Below are positions 41,392-50,324 of a stretch of 64,000 nucleotides of DNA, one piece after another. Numbering within the stretch: the stretch's first letter is position 1; every line of letters starts with the position of its first letter. The DNA is from Paraburkholderia panacisoli. Its GTDB lineage: Bacteria; Pseudomonadota; Gammaproteobacteria; Burkholderiales; Burkholderiaceae. The notes beneath the pieces were generated by a model. It saw only the letters and a list, made by a program, of their open reading frames with translations, ran no database searches and had not been told where the DNA came from. The position numbers and the translations under genes were made by a program. Location: positions 62,001-126,000 of the forward strand of contig NZ_VTUZ01000017.1 of assembly GCF_008369935.1 (NCBI RefSeq), read 5' to 3'.

Positions 41392-42330
41392 ATGCACGCC
41401 GCCGCGACCGAAGCCGAATCCGCCGCCTTGCGCACGCTGTTGCGCAGCCTCGGCCAGATCGTGCTGCAACCGAACGCCTTCACCGGCGCATGCCTGCTCG
41501 CCGCGTGGCTGCTGACCGACTTGCGCCTCGCGTGCGCGGCGCTGATGGGCGCGGTCGCGGCCAACGTGAGCGCGGTGCTCGCCGGCTATCGCGACGACGA
41601 CACCCGCGCCGGGCTGCACGGCTTTAACGGCGCGCTGGCGGGTCTGGCCGCCTTCAGCTTTATCGCCGACCCCGCGACCGCCGCGGCCGTGACGATTCTC
41701 GCCGCGACGGGCACCGCCTGGCTTCTGGAGCCGTGGTCGCGCTGGCTGCGCGCGCGGGGATTGGGCGTTTATTCGAGTCCGTGCCTGATCGTTACGTGGC
41801 TCTGGCTGCCCACGATGACCAGCGCCACCTTGCCAACCAGCGCGGCGCCGCTCCACGCGCACGGCGCGGCGCAATGGAGCAGCGGCGTGCTCGCAAGCCT
41901 CGCGCAAACCGGCTTTGCGCCGGGCGCGTTAGCGGGTTTGCTCGTGCTGGCCGGAATTGCCGCGGCATCGCGCCGGCATGCGCTGGGCGCGCTCACCGGC
42001 GCGGCGCTCGCGAGCGGCGCGCACCTGCTGCTCGGCGCAAGCACAGGCTCGTTCGACGCCGGCCTGTTAGGATTCAATGGCGCGCTCACCGCACTCGCGC
42101 TCGTCGATTGCGGCATCATGCCGATGCTCGGCGGCATTGCGCTTGCGGTCGTGCTGCAAGCGGCAGCCGCGTACTTCGGCTGGCCGGTCATGACGGCGCC
42201 CTTCGTACTCGCGACGTGGTGCATGCAAAGGCTCACGCAGCGCGTTACGCGCGGCGCGCTCGCAGTCAAACAGGCGCAACGCCCGAAAAGCGCCAGCTCG
42301 ATCACGACTCCGGCCACGCGCGCGAATTGA
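41392..42330 (+). CDS. Urea transporter (UT family)
   Basis: A 312-residue membrane protein with internal two-fold repetition. Each half carries the urea-channel signature: GLHGFNGALAGLAAFSFIAD in the first and GLLGFNGALTALALVDCGIM in the second, each near a proline/leucine-rich helix (QIVLQPNAFTGACLLAAWLL; SLAQTGFAPGALAGLLVLAG). UT proteins are trimeric passive channels for urea. Neighbours are not urease genes; it is followed after 66 bp by a class II aldolase and a tautomerase, probably in one operon, a context that does not explain urea uptake. Confidence 0.88.
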   Translation: MHAAATEAESAALRTLLRSLGQIVLQPNAFTGACLLAAWLLTDLRLACAALMGAVAANVSAVLAGYRDDDTRAGLHGFNGALAGLAAFSFIADPATAAAVTILAATGTAWLLEPWSRWLRARGLGVYSSPCLIVTWLWLPTMTSATLPTSAAPLHAHGAAQWSSGVLASLAQTGFAPGALAGLLVLAGIAAASRRHALGALTGAALASGAHLLLGASTGSFDAGLLGFNGALTALALVDCGIMPMLGGIALAVVLQAAAAYFGWPVMTAPFVLATWCMQRLTQRVTRGALAVKQAQRPKSASSITTPATRAN

Positions 42331-42396
42331 CATCGTGCCGCGGCATCGCACGCCGGTTCGCACGCGTTGGCGATCCGGCAACTTCAGGAGACAGAC

Positions 42397-43173
42397 ATGT
42401 CGTTCACTCACACACCGGCTGGCCGCCTTGCCGAGTCCGGACCGCTCTCCGACGCGGAGCGGCAAACGCGCGTCGACCTCGCCGCCGCCTATCGGCTCGC
42501 CGCGCTCAGCGGCTGGGACGATCTGATCTACACGCATATCTCGGCCAGCGTGCCCGGCGAACCCGGCCACTTCCTGATCAACCCGTTCGGCCTCGCATTC
42601 GATGAAGTGCGAGCGTCGAATCTCGTGAAGATCGACATCGCCGGCAACATCGTCGGCTCAAGCGACTATGCGGTGAACGCGACCGGCTTCGCCTTGCACG
42701 CCGCGGTTCACGCGGCGCGCGCCGACGCGGTCTGCGTGATGCATCTGCACAATACGGCGGGCGTCGCGGTGTCCGCGCAACCGGCCGGCTTGCTGCCGGC
42801 CTCGCAACATGCGCTGCGTTTCTACGGCCAGCTCGCGTATCACGACTACGAAGGCCTCGCGTTCACGGTGGCCGAAGGCGAGCGTCTGGTTGCGCACCTC
42901 GCCGACAAACCCGCGATGCTGCTGCGCAATCACGGCACACTGACGGCCGGCCGCACGGTCGCCGAAGCCTATGTGCTGATGGCGACGCTGATAAAGGCCT
43001 GCGAGATCCAGCTGCAGGCGCAAGCATGCGGCGCGGAACTGGTGGTGCCGAGCCACGCGGTCGCCGCGCGCACGGCGGAACAACTGTACGATGGCGGCGC
43101 AATCGAAGGCGCGCTCGAATGGCCCGCGTTGCTGCGCAAGCTCGACCGGATCGATCGCGGCTACCGCGACTGA
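42397..43173 (+). CDS. Class II aldolase/adducin family protein
   Basis: A 258-residue protein with a good ribosome site (AGGAG, 6 nt before the ATG at 42397). The metal-binding histidines of the class II aldolase fold are seen in VCVMHLHNTAGV and the third in LLRNHGTLTAGRTVAEAY; GWDDLIYTHISASVPGEPGH is the substrate loop. The length and sequence are of the FucA/AraD-like, non-phosphorylated-substrate branch often called adducin-like, whose activity is frequently unknown. A tautomerase gene follows after 45 bp. Confidence 0.88.
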   Translation: MSFTHTPAGRLAESGPLSDAERQTRVDLAAAYRLAALSGWDDLIYTHISASVPGEPGHFLINPFGLAFDEVRASNLVKIDIAGNIVGSSDYAVNATGFALHAAVHAARADAVCVMHLHNTAGVAVSAQPAGLLPASQHALRFYGQLAYHDYEGLAFTVAEGERLVAHLADKPAMLLRNHGTLTAGRTVAEAYVLMATLIKACEIQLQAQACGAELVVPSHAVAARTAEQLYDGGAIEGALEWPALLRKLDRIDRGYRD

Positions 43174-43218
43174 AGCCGCGCCTCGCTCGCCTCTCTCATT
43201 GCTCAACGGAGTCATGCC

Positions 43219-43407
43219 ATGCCCACGTTTCATATCGAACTCTTCGAAGGCCGCACGCTGGAACAGAAACGCCAGTTCGTCGAAGCGATCACCAAAGCGA
43301 CTTGCGATTCGCTCGGCGTAGAACCGAATTCGGTGGATATCATCCTCACCGACGTGAAACGCGAAAACTGGGCAACGGGTGGACGTTTGTGGTCGGACGC
43401 CGAATAG
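43219..43407 (+). CDS. 4-oxalocrotonate tautomerase family protein
   Basis: A 62-residue protein with the family hallmark of catalytic Pro directly after the initiator Met (MPTFHIELFEGRTLEQKRQF), then VEAITKATCDSLGVEPNSV and IILTDVKRENWATGG, with the conserved Arg/Lys of the beta-hairpin. Length is that of the 4-OT subgroup. These hexameric enzymes ketonise unsaturated keto acids. Its place after a class II aldolase suggests a small keto-acid pathway. An ATG preceded by AACGGAG fits initiation. Confidence 0.93.
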   Translation: MPTFHIELFEGRTLEQKRQFVEAITKATCDSLGVEPNSVDIILTDVKRENWATGGRLWSDAE

Positions 43408-43448
43408 TGACGTTCCTGCGGCTAAACGCGCTGGCGGGACCAACGCGC

Positions 43449-43503
43449 GCGAGGCCGAAAAGGCCTCGCACTGCCGAAAAGTTACGCGCATTGCGCGCGT
43501 AAC
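43449..43503. terminator. Two hairpins between convergent tautomerase and porin genes
   Basis: GCGAGGCC-GAAAA-GGCCTCGC (43449-43469) and GTTACGCGC (43481-43489) with GCGCGTAAC (43495-43503) form two strong stems. Neither has a full T-run, but the convergent position suggests transcription end or mRNA 3' stabilisation for one or both genes. Confidence 0.45.
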
Positions 43504-43579
43504 TGTTGTTGCTCAACAACGCATTTCTCCAACGCGTCGCCGTGGCGGCGTCGCGAAACGCCGCCACTCCACTACCTGA

Positions 43580-44800
43580 TCAGAACTTGTGGATGATACC
43601 CACGCCCACAGCAACCTGGCTGCGCGACGACGACGGCGAGCCGTTCTGAGCATCGCCGATGCTTGCCGTTGCGTCGATGATCGATCGGCCGTTGCCGGCG
43701 AGCGTCTGGCCGCTAGCCCGCTGATACGCTTCGAGCGCATACAGGCCGGTCCGCTTGGACAGCGAGTAGTACTGTGACAGGTTGAACTGGTTGTAGGTCG
43801 CCGCGCTCGTGATGCCGTTCGATTCCGTCGCACGGGTGTAGCTATAGCCAGCGGCCAGGTCCAGCACCGTGATCGGCTTCCAGTGCAGCACGGCACCGCC
43901 CGTGTTCCAGATCGCGGTGTTGTGGAAGAACGAGTTCACGCCCGGAGAGTACTGCACGTTCGAGTAGGCGAACGACACGTCCCACTGCGAGTTGAACGCG
44001 TAGCCGCCCGTCACCGCAATGCGCTGCTGCTTGGCAGCCGTCTGGAAACCGTTGTTGATCGCCGACACCGCCGGCTGCGAACCGTTGTTCGACGTCGTGG
44101 AGTTCCAGACCACGCCGCCATTGGACGCGTTGTCGATCCGCTGGATGCCTGCTGCGATACCGAACGGGCCGGCCAGGTACTGCACGGCCGCGCTCCAGGT
44201 CTGACCGGCGCTGAAGCTGCCCGGGTTGCCGCCCAGCGAGTACGAACCGCTGACCGTCAGACCGCTCATGCTCGGCGACGTATAGACCAGCGAGTTGTTG
44301 GCGCGGTACAGCGTATCCAGCGAGTCGATATCACCCGGGTGCGCGCCGTATGCACCGGTCAGCCACGTGGTCGGGCTGTACGGCGACAGCAGCGTGTAGT
44401 ACGACGTGTACTGGCGGCCAGCCGTCAGCGTACCGAACGTGCCGTTCGTCACCCCCACCCATGCCTGACGGTTGAACGCCAGACCCGACACGCTTTGCGC
44501 GCCGGTTGCGCTGTTGAAGCCCTGCTCCAACTGGAAAATCGCCTTCGTGCCGCCGCCCAGATCTTCCGCGCCCTTCAGGCCGAAACGGCTGCCAGCCCAG
44601 ATGCCGTTGATCATCTTGACTTGCGAGCTCCCGCCCGGGGACGGTCGTGCCGATGCCGCGCCGGTTGTCGGGCTCAACGTCGTCGAGCTGTTCTGATAAC
44701 CGATACCCGTATCGACGATACCGTACAACGTCACGCTGCTCTGTGCATGTGCGCCCAGGGCGACCAACCCCAGGGCCGAACCAACCAGTGCCTTCTTCAT
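43580..44800 (-). CDS. Gram-negative general porin (OmpC-like, Burkholderiales type)
   Basis: A 406-residue outer-membrane protein: signal peptide MKKALVGSALGLVALGAHAQ, then SSVTLYGIVDTGIGYQNSST, SRFGLKGAEDLGGGTKAIFQ and FNRQAWVGVTNGTFGTLTAG, the standard opening of Burkholderiales trimeric porins, and the C-terminal Phe (GIIHKF) needed for barrel insertion. Predicted 16-strand barrel. An AGGAGTAAAA ribosome site precedes the ATG. It lies 82 bp after the TRAP large-permease gene, on the same strand, so it probably provides the outer-membrane route for the TRAP substrate. Confidence 0.95.
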   Translation of the reverse strand: MKKALVGSALGLVALGAHAQSSVTLYGIVDTGIGYQNSSTTLSPTTGAASARPSPGGSSQVKMINGIWAGSRFGLKGAEDLGGGTKAIFQLEQGFNSATGAQSVSGLAFNRQAWVGVTNGTFGTLTAGRQYTSYYTLLSPYSPTTWLTGAYGAHPGDIDSLDTLYRANNSLVYTSPSMSGLTVSGSYSLGGNPGSFSAGQTWSAAVQYLAGPFGIAAGIQRIDNASNGGVVWNSTTSNNGSQPAVSAINNGFQTAAKQQRIAVTGGYAFNSQWDVSFAYSNVQYSPGVNSFFHNTAIWNTGGAVLHWKPITVLDLAAGYSYTRATESNGITSAATYNQFNLSQYYSLSKRTGLYALEAYQRASGQTLAGNGRSIIDATASIGDAQNGSPSSSRSQVAVGVGIIHKF

Positions 44801-44882
44801 TTTTACTCCTGTGTTAAAAGCTTTTTTTGTATGCGGCCTTGTACGAGCGCCGCTGAGTGCGGTATTTATTTATGAGCGTGGA

Positions 44883-46235
44883 TCAGAACACCGGGTGCCC
44901 ATTGATCAGACTTGGCAGCCAGGTCGAAAACCACGGCACGTAGGTGACGATATTGATCGCGCTGAAGATAGCGAGGTAATACGGCCACGCCACCTTGGTA
45001 GTTTCCCCGATCGACACATTGCCGATTGCGCAGCCGATAAATTGCACCGAGCCGATCGGCGGATGCACGAGACCCAATGCGCAGTTCAGCAGGATCATGA
45101 TGCCGAACTGCACCGGGCCCACGCCGTTATGCATCGCCATCGGCAGGAACAGCGGCGTGGTGATCAGGATGTGTGCCGCCATGTCGACGAACGTGCCGAG
45201 GAAAATCTGGATCAGGTTGATGTACAACAGCATCAGCCAGGGCAGCGCGGTTGCGCCATCGAGCATGCGTTCGATCGCGTCCGGAATCTCCAGGTAGGCC
45301 ATCTGGAAGCGCAGCATGTTCGACACGCCGATCAGCAGCAGCACCACGCCGGTGGTCTTGGCCGCCTTCGACAGCGCATGACCCAGCTTCTTCATCGACA
45401 TCGAGCGGTACACCACGATCGTGAGGATCAGCGAGTATCCGACGGCAATCGCGGCCGCTTCAGTCGCGGTGGCGATGCCTTTGGCCACGCAGACCAGAAT
45501 GATCGCGATCACCATCAGGCCCGGCACCGCGCCAATGAACGTGCGGCACACCGCCATCCAGCCCGGGAAGCGCTGCAGTTCGGTCGAACCGTCGGGACGG
45601 CGCGGATAGCCGTACTTGACCGCTTGCCAGTAGGCGGCGATCAGCACGAGGCCCATGACCCACAGCACCGGCAGCAGACCGGAGAACAGCAGATCGCCGA
45701 TCGACACGCCGCTCATGTGCACGCCGTTCAGCGTGCCGGTGATGCCCTGCGCCGCGAACGCGTAGATGATCATGTTGGTCGAGGTGGGCATCAGCGCGCC
45801 CGCCAGCGACGAGTGGGTCGTGACGTTGACCGCATAGGCGGCGCTGTAGCCTTCGCGCTTCATCAGCGGGATCACCACGCCGCCCATCGCGGACGTGTCC
45901 GCGGTCGGCGAACCCGACACGCCGCCGAACAGCGTGCATGCGACCACGTTGGCCATGCCGAGGCCGCCGCGGAAATGCCCGACCGTGGCCTGCGCGAAAC
46001 GCAGGATGCGGTCCGCGATGCCACCGTGCAGCATCAGCTCGCCGGAGAAGATGAAGAACGGCACCGCGAGGAACGAGAACGCGTTCATCCCCGAGATCAT
46101 CGACTGCATCGCGGTTGCTGCCGGCAAGCCTTCATACAGATAGGTCAGGACACACGACAAGCCTAGCGCAAATGAAACCGGAACCCCGAGAAGAAGGAAT
46201 ACGAGAAAACTGATGGCAAGGAGGGCTAGTTCCAT
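44883..46235 (-). CDS. TRAP transporter large permease (DctM family)
   Basis: A 450-residue, about 12-TM protein starting MELALLAISFLVFLLLGVPV. DctM signatures: FALGLSCVLTYLYEG, MISGMNAFSFLAVPFFIFSG, GVSGSPTADTSAMGGVVIPL and TAVALPWLM-type helices, with a C-terminal WFSTWLP. The longer frame to 46451 overlaps the whole DctQ gene and is rejected. It overlaps the DctQ gene by 10 bp. Together with DctQ and DctP it makes a sodium-driven TRAP importer; the genetic context indicates hexuronate or aldarate as substrate. Confidence 0.95.
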   Translation of the reverse strand: MELALLAISFLVFLLLGVPVSFALGLSCVLTYLYEGLPAATAMQSMISGMNAFSFLAVPFFIFSGELMLHGGIADRILRFAQATVGHFRGGLGMANVVACTLFGGVSGSPTADTSAMGGVVIPLMKREGYSAAYAVNVTTHSSLAGALMPTSTNMIIYAFAAQGITGTLNGVHMSGVSIGDLLFSGLLPVLWVMGLVLIAAYWQAVKYGYPRRPDGSTELQRFPGWMAVCRTFIGAVPGLMVIAIILVCVAKGIATATEAAAIAVGYSLILTIVVYRSMSMKKLGHALSKAAKTTGVVLLLIGVSNMLRFQMAYLEIPDAIERMLDGATALPWLMLLYINLIQIFLGTFVDMAAHILITTPLFLPMAMHNGVGPVQFGIMILLNCALGLVHPPIGSVQFIGCAIGNVSIGETTKVAWPYYLAIFSAINIVTYVPWFSTWLPSLINGHPVF

Positions 46236-46738
46236 GATTGTTCTACTTTTGTTTCCGGGCGAGTTTGCTTCTTTGGGAAGAGCGCCAGCAGGTGCTCGAA
46301 CGAGAACATCGCGATGCAGATGCTGGCAAAGACCGGAATGCAGTAACGCAATGCTTCGGGCAAGCCGAGAATCGGAATCCGGTCCTCTCGCGTGGTGATC
46401 GCCATCTCCAGACAGCCGAAGAACACCGCCACGGCAAACGCGACCAGACACAGATGCTGAATCCCCGCCGCGATGGTCTGGCCTTTCTCCGGCAACTTCT
46501 TGACGAGCGAGTCGAGACCGATATGGCCCCCTTCGCGAACCTTCAGCGCGGCGCCGAACATGGCGATCACGATCACCAGCAGCAACGCGATGGGTTCGAC
46601 GAAATCGGGTGCGTCGCTGAAGACATAGCGCATCACGACGCTATAGATCACCAGCAGACAGAGCACGGCCAGGCTTGTCGATGCCACGACAGCCAGCACG
46701 CGAAAAAGAAAATCATTTGGGCGTTTCAAGAAACTCAT
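46226..46738 (-). CDS. TRAP transporter small permease (DctQ family)
   Basis: A 170-residue, four-helix membrane protein: VVASTSLAVLCLLVIYSVVM, RYVFSDAPDFVEPIALLLVI, REGGHIGLDSLVKKLP and the last two helices CLVAFAVAVFFGCLEMAITT and CIPVFASICIAMFSFEHLLA. R-Y-V-F and the G-G-H-I-x-L/V-D motif are DctQ hallmarks. It lies between dctP and dctM in transcription order, 161 bp after the former and overlapping the latter. Confidence 0.93.
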   Translation of the reverse strand: MSFLKRPNDFLFRVLAVVASTSLAVLCLLVIYSVVMRYVFSDAPDFVEPIALLLVIVIAMFGAALKVREGGHIGLDSLVKKLPEKGQTIAAGIQHLCLVAFAVAVFFGCLEMAITTREDRIPILGLPEALRYCIPVFASICIAMFSFEHLLALFPKKQTRPETKVEQSWN

Positions 46739-46899
46739 TGACCCCGTCCTTGCTCACGACAGACCTGTCTTTAATAATCAGCAATCCTGCTCGACTGAAC
46801 CGGCGCAGCAAGCCGCTGCGGCGGAACAGCCCGCGGGAATTCCCGCAAGGCCGTTTCCGCCGCTAGTACTGCTGTTGCTTCCGGTCCGGAACGCGGACT

Positions 46900-47892
46900 T
46901 TATTTGACTGCCTGGATTTCGTCGACGAGCTGCTTCATTTGCGGGGTCTTTTCATACTTTGCCCACACCGGCTGCATCGCCTTCACAAAAGCCGCACGAT
47001 CGACCTGCGACGAAGCGACGATGGTCGCGCCACCCTTGGTGACCGTCTTGCTCGCGTCGGCTTCGCGCGCGGTCCACAGCTTCTCGTAGTAAGGCACCGA
47101 GTCAGCCGCGGCCTTCTTGATGATCGTCTGTTCCTGCGGCGTCAGCGTGTCCCAGATCTTCTTCGAAAAAACCAGCACTTCCGGCGTCATCGAATGCTGG
47201 GTTTCGGAAAACACCGGCGCGACTTCGAAGTGCTTGGTTTCTTCGTACGACGGAATGTTGTTTTCCGCAGCGTCGACCAGACCGGTCTTCAGGCCCGTAT
47301 AGACTTCGGCGAACGGCATCGGGGTCGGCGTGCCGCCCATTGCCTTGATTTCGTCGACCATCAGGTCCGAAGGCTGAACGCGCACCTTCAGGCCCTTCAT
47401 GTCAGCCGGCGTGTGAATCGGCTTCTTCGTGTAGATGGAACGCGCGCCGCTCTCGTAGAACGTCAGCGCGATCATGCCCTTCGCCGCGAACGCGTCGAGG
47501 ATCTTCTGGCCTTCCGGGCCGTACATCACCTTGCGGAAATGGTCGATGTCGCGGAACAGGAACGGCAGCGACGGGATCATCGATTCAGGAACGATTTCGT
47601 TGAACGCGGCGCCGTTGGCGCGCGCCATGTCCAGCGCACCGATACGCACCTGGTCGATCGTGTCGTTTTCGGAACCCAGCGCGCTGTTGCCGAACACCTT
47701 CACGGAATCCTTGCCACCCGTTGCCTTGTTGATCTGTTCACCCATGTACTTCACGGCCATATTGGTCGGATAGGTGTCGCCGTGCACGTCCGAAACGCGG
47801 AACACGCGCGCTTCTGCCGACACAGCGCTGAACGCCAGCGCGGCGGCCGCGACGATCAGCGACACACGGGAAGAGGCAAACTTCTTGTTCAT
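46900..47892 (-). CDS. TRAP transporter solute-binding protein (DctP family, likely hexuronate)
   Basis: A 330-residue periplasmic protein: signal peptide MNKKFASSRVSLIVAAAALA to about AEA, then RVSDVHGDTYPTNMAVKYMG, FGNSALGSENDTIDQVRIGA, GLKVRVQPSDLMVDEIKAMG and EVYTGLKTGLVDAAENNIPS. The Arg in LKVRVQ that pairs with substrate carboxylate is present. The sequence style is that of hexuronate/aldonate DctP proteins. A ribosome site AAGGAATGTC precedes the ATG at 47892. Two candidate regulator boxes stand about 285 and 505 bp upstream. Confidence 0.94.
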   Translation of the reverse strand: MNKKFASSRVSLIVAAAALAFSAVSAEARVFRVSDVHGDTYPTNMAVKYMGEQINKATGGKDSVKVFGNSALGSENDTIDQVRIGALDMARANGAAFNEIVPESMIPSLPFLFRDIDHFRKVMYGPEGQKILDAFAAKGMIALTFYESGARSIYTKKPIHTPADMKGLKVRVQPSDLMVDEIKAMGGTPTPMPFAEVYTGLKTGLVDAAENNIPSYEETKHFEVAPVFSETQHSMTPEVLVFSKKIWDTLTPQEQTIIKKAAADSVPYYEKLWTAREADASKTVTKGGATIVASSQVDRAAFVKAMQPVWAKYEKTPQMKQLVDEIQAVK

Positions 47893-48175
47893 CGTGACAT
47901 TCCTTGAAAAATTGACCATCCAATCGATTGCGGATGCGACATGGTTTTGCTGCGTCTCCCGGCTCGGCGCCCGCAGCCCCTGGGGCTAGCGACCGCGTTG
48001 CCGTACTGGCCTGTACAACTTCCCCGGCACAGATGCTCAGTACTCCTGTCAGACAACTTCACTGCATTGACTTCAATGACCTCGGCGTAATCTCGCGGAC
48101 CCGGGGTCGCGCGCAGAAGCCGCCTCGTTTCCTGCAATCCCAAAATTCAAAGAAAGGAATTTGTTTGGGCTTATA

Positions 48176-48194
48176 TGTTGTACGACGACATACG
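48176..48194 (+). promoter_or_regulatory. Hexuronate-regulon box a (TGTTGTACGACGACATACG)
   Basis: This 19-bp, partly symmetric element is shared with the garD, kdgD, aldehyde dehydrogenase and garL promoters. It lies 284 bp upstream of the dctP start; a TATAAG string lies against it on the minus strand. Presumed target of the FadR-family regulator encoded at 54905. Confidence 0.7.
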
Positions 48195-48394
48195 AAGAAG
48201 TCTATAAAACACGGTTTGAATTGTACAGACGGTATTTACCCGCAGAATTGAGCGGTCCGGCAGGGCTGACCTATTCGGGGTCCCGGCTAAGCCCCGCGCC
48301 GCTTGGAGGAGAAATGAGGGAGATATCGACGGCCGGTTGCGACGCTCTGTTTTTTCGTAAAAAGTCACCGTCGACCGTGGTCTATACGCCACAT

Positions 48395-48413
48395 TGTTGT
48401 ACGACGAGTGATG
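48395..48413 (+). promoter_or_regulatory. Hexuronate-regulon box b (TGTTGTACGACGAGTGATG)
   Basis: It matches box a exactly in the first 13 bases, then diverges. It stands 219 bp further from dctP. The pair could support DNA looping, or this may be a weaker auxiliary site. Confidence 0.5.
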
Positions 48414-48433
48414 AATAAAGTAGCAATTTGAAA

Positions 48434-48466
48434 GCAAAACGCCGGGCAAAACCTCTGCCCGGCGTT
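48434..48466 (-). terminator. Terminator after the garD-udh-lactonase operon
   Basis: On the minus strand AACGCCGGGCA and TGCCCGGCGTT form an 11-bp perfect stem with a 7-nt loop, followed by TTGCTTT. It starts 19 nt after the lactonase stop codon, the expected place for rho-independent termination. Confidence 0.75.
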
Positions 48467-48484
48467 CATTGCTGACTGGCTGCC

Positions 48485-49420
48485 TTACAGTACGCCCGCG
48501 AATTCGGGCTCCAGCAAGCCGGTTACACCCGGACGCAACGCGAACAGATGGCCGTCGTGCTCGCTCGCGCCTGCGCCGGGGCGAATCGAGGTGACGAACA
48601 GCGTATCCAGATCGCGGCCGCCGAACGCGCACATCGCCGGTTTCGTGGGCGGCACCGGCACTTGCCGGTCGAGCTTGCCCTGCGGCGTGAAACGCAGCAG
48701 CAGGCCCGCGTCGTTCGCGCAGATCCAGTAGCAGCCATCGGCGTCCACCGCCGCGCCGTCGGGACGGCCCGCGTGATGATGCAGATCGGCGAACACGCGC
48801 CGGTTGCGCGGCTCGCCCGACTCGATGTCGTAATCGAACGCCCAGATCAGCCGGCGCAACGGATGCGAGTCCGACAGGTACATGGTCGTGCCGTCCGGCG
48901 ACCACCCGAGGCCGTTCTGCGTAATCAGCGCGTCGACCACCGGCGCGGACAACACGCATTGCGCATCGAAGCGGTACAGCGCGCCGGCCGGGTTGGCCGC
49001 CGCCATGTTCTGCACCATCGTGCCGGACCAGAAGCGGCCTTGCCGGTCGCAACGGCCGTCGTTAAAGCGCATGCCCTCGGCGGCGAACTCCGGCGCGGCG
49101 AGCTTGCGCATGCTTGCCGCGAGCGGCTCGCCGCTGCCGCCTTGCGCCGCTTCGCTCAGCGTGATCGCGAAGAGTCCCGTGTCACAGCCGGCCAGCACCG
49201 TGCCGTGACGGTCGAATGCGATGCAGGCGACCTGCTCCGGCAACAGCCATTCCGAGCGCTCGCCCGACTCGACCCGCAGCCGCACGATCTTGCGCGCCGG
49301 GATGTCGACCCAGTAGAGCGCCTGCTCCGCCGCGCGCCACACCGGGCTTTCGCCGACGGCCGCCGGCGCCTGCCCTGCTCCTTCGAGCCGCTCCACGCGC
49401 GGATTCAGCGTGGCGCTCAC
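48485..49420 (-). CDS. SMP-30/gluconolactonase family hexarolactone lactonase
   Basis: A 311-residue beta-propeller lactonase starting at a GTG (49420) that overlaps the udh stop codon as GTGA. Seen: VGESPVWRAAEQALYWVDIP with the metal-binding Glu, RFNDGRCDRQGRFWSGTM with the Asn/Asp pair, TQNGLGWSPDGTTMYLSDS with the second Asn and Asp, and RPDGAAVDADGCYWICAND. It should hydrolyse the galactaro-lactone made by uronate dehydrogenase to galactarate. Tight coupling to udh supports this. The longer upstream frame reads through udh out of frame and is not used. Confidence 0.9.
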   Translation of the reverse strand: MSATLNPRVERLEGAGQAPAAVGESPVWRAAEQALYWVDIPARKIVRLRVESGERSEWLLPEQVACIAFDRHGTVLAGCDTGLFAITLSEAAQGGSGEPLAASMRKLAAPEFAAEGMRFNDGRCDRQGRFWSGTMVQNMAAANPAGALYRFDAQCVLSAPVVDALITQNGLGWSPDGTTMYLSDSHPLRRLIWAFDYDIESGEPRNRRVFADLHHHAGRPDGAAVDADGCYWICANDAGLLLRFTPQGKLDRQVPVPPTKPAMCAFGGRDLDTLFVTSIRPGAGASEHDGHLFALRPGVTGLLEPEFAGVL

Positions 49421-50259
49421 CGTTTCGGCTCCATCGGACCGGCGAGCACGAACGGGCCGCCCTGGAACAGCTGGGTCGGATCGTCGAAGTTCGTGTCGGG
49501 GGCGCCAGCCGGGAACAGGTGCTCGAATTGCGCCGAGCTGTCCTGCGGGCGGAAGCCGAGGAATGCCGCCTTCGTGTTGTCCACCCACGAGATGCGGTTG
49601 TTCGACACGCCGTAGACGATCGCGTGGCCGACGCGGTTGGTCAGCAGCGAACAGCGCACCAGTTCGATGAAGTCGCGGTAGCTCAGATAGGTGACGAGCA
49701 TGCGCGAGTTCTTCGGCTGCTCGAACGACGAGCCGATCCGCAGGCACACGGTCTCGAGGCCGAAGCGGTCGAAGTAATAGCGCGACAGCGATTCGCCGAA
49801 GCACTTGGTCACGCCGTACAGGCTATCGGGGCGCAGCGGCGCGTCGACATCGACCACCGAGGTCACCGGATGGAAACCCACCGCGTGATTCGAGCTTGCG
49901 TAGATGATGCGCTTCACGCCCTGCTTCTGCGCCGCCGAATACAGGTTGTAGAGGCCGCGGATATTCGCTTCGAGCAGGTCTTCGAACGGCGCTTCGACAG
50001 AAATGCCGCCGAGATGGATCACCGCATCGACGCCTTCGAGCAGCGCGTGAACCTTGGTTTCGTCGGCGAGGTCGACGACGAACGCCTCTTCATGTGCCGC
50101 CACTTCGCCGAGCGGCGCGATGTCGGCCACGCGCACGACATCGGCCCACGCGGCGAGCGCGCCGCGCAACTGTTTGCCGAGGTTGCCCGCGGCGCCCGTC
50201 AGCAGCAGGCGGCGAAAAGGTTTGTGTGCCGCCGAGCGGTCAGGATTCGAGTCAGTCAT
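49417..50259 (-). CDS. udh: Uronate dehydrogenase
   Basis: A 280-residue extended SDR. NAD site LLLTGAAGNLGKQLRGALA; catalytic YGVTK with Tyr and Lys, preceded by the Ser/Asn segment RIIYASSNHAVGFHP; VDAVIHLGGISVEAPFEDLL and SSFEQPKNSRMLVTYLSYRD are the conserved substrate-side segments of Udh. It oxidises galacturonate or glucuronate to the aldarolactone with NAD+. It is second in the garD-udh-lactonase operon, 65 bp after garD. A related but distinct udh-like gene lies at the window end. Confidence 0.93.
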   Translation of the reverse strand: MTDSNPDRSAAHKPFRRLLLTGAAGNLGKQLRGALAAWADVVRVADIAPLGEVAAHEEAFVVDLADETKVHALLEGVDAVIHLGGISVEAPFEDLLEANIRGLYNLYSAAQKQGVKRIIYASSNHAVGFHPVTSVVDVDAPLRPDSLYGVTKCFGESLSRYYFDRFGLETVCLRIGSSFEQPKNSRMLVTYLSYRDFIELVRCSLLTNRVGHAIVYGVSNNRISWVDNTKAAFLGFRPQDSSAQFEHLFPAGAPDTNFDDPTQLFQGGPFVLAGPMEPKR

Positions 50260-50324
50260 GTCTTTCTGTTATGTGATTGCAATCGGATCAGCGTGAGGCA
50301 ACGGGCCCACCGCGCCGCCGGGAA

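Larger units (their letters stand above)
47893..48484. other. 592-bp control region upstream of the TRAP operon
   Basis: The space between dctP and the lactonase gene holds two 19-bp hexuronate-type operator boxes, a minus-strand terminator for the lactonase operon, and a long untranslated leader (about 280 nt) for dctP if transcription starts near the inner box. No convincing gene lies here. Confidence 0.5.

Noticed and set aside
48314..48418. 34-codon open frame on the plus strand with a strong GGAGGAG ribosome-like site
   Set aside because: The predicted peptide has no recognisable feature, overlaps operator box b, and lies in the upstream control region of the TRAP operon. Without conservation data it cannot be told from chance.
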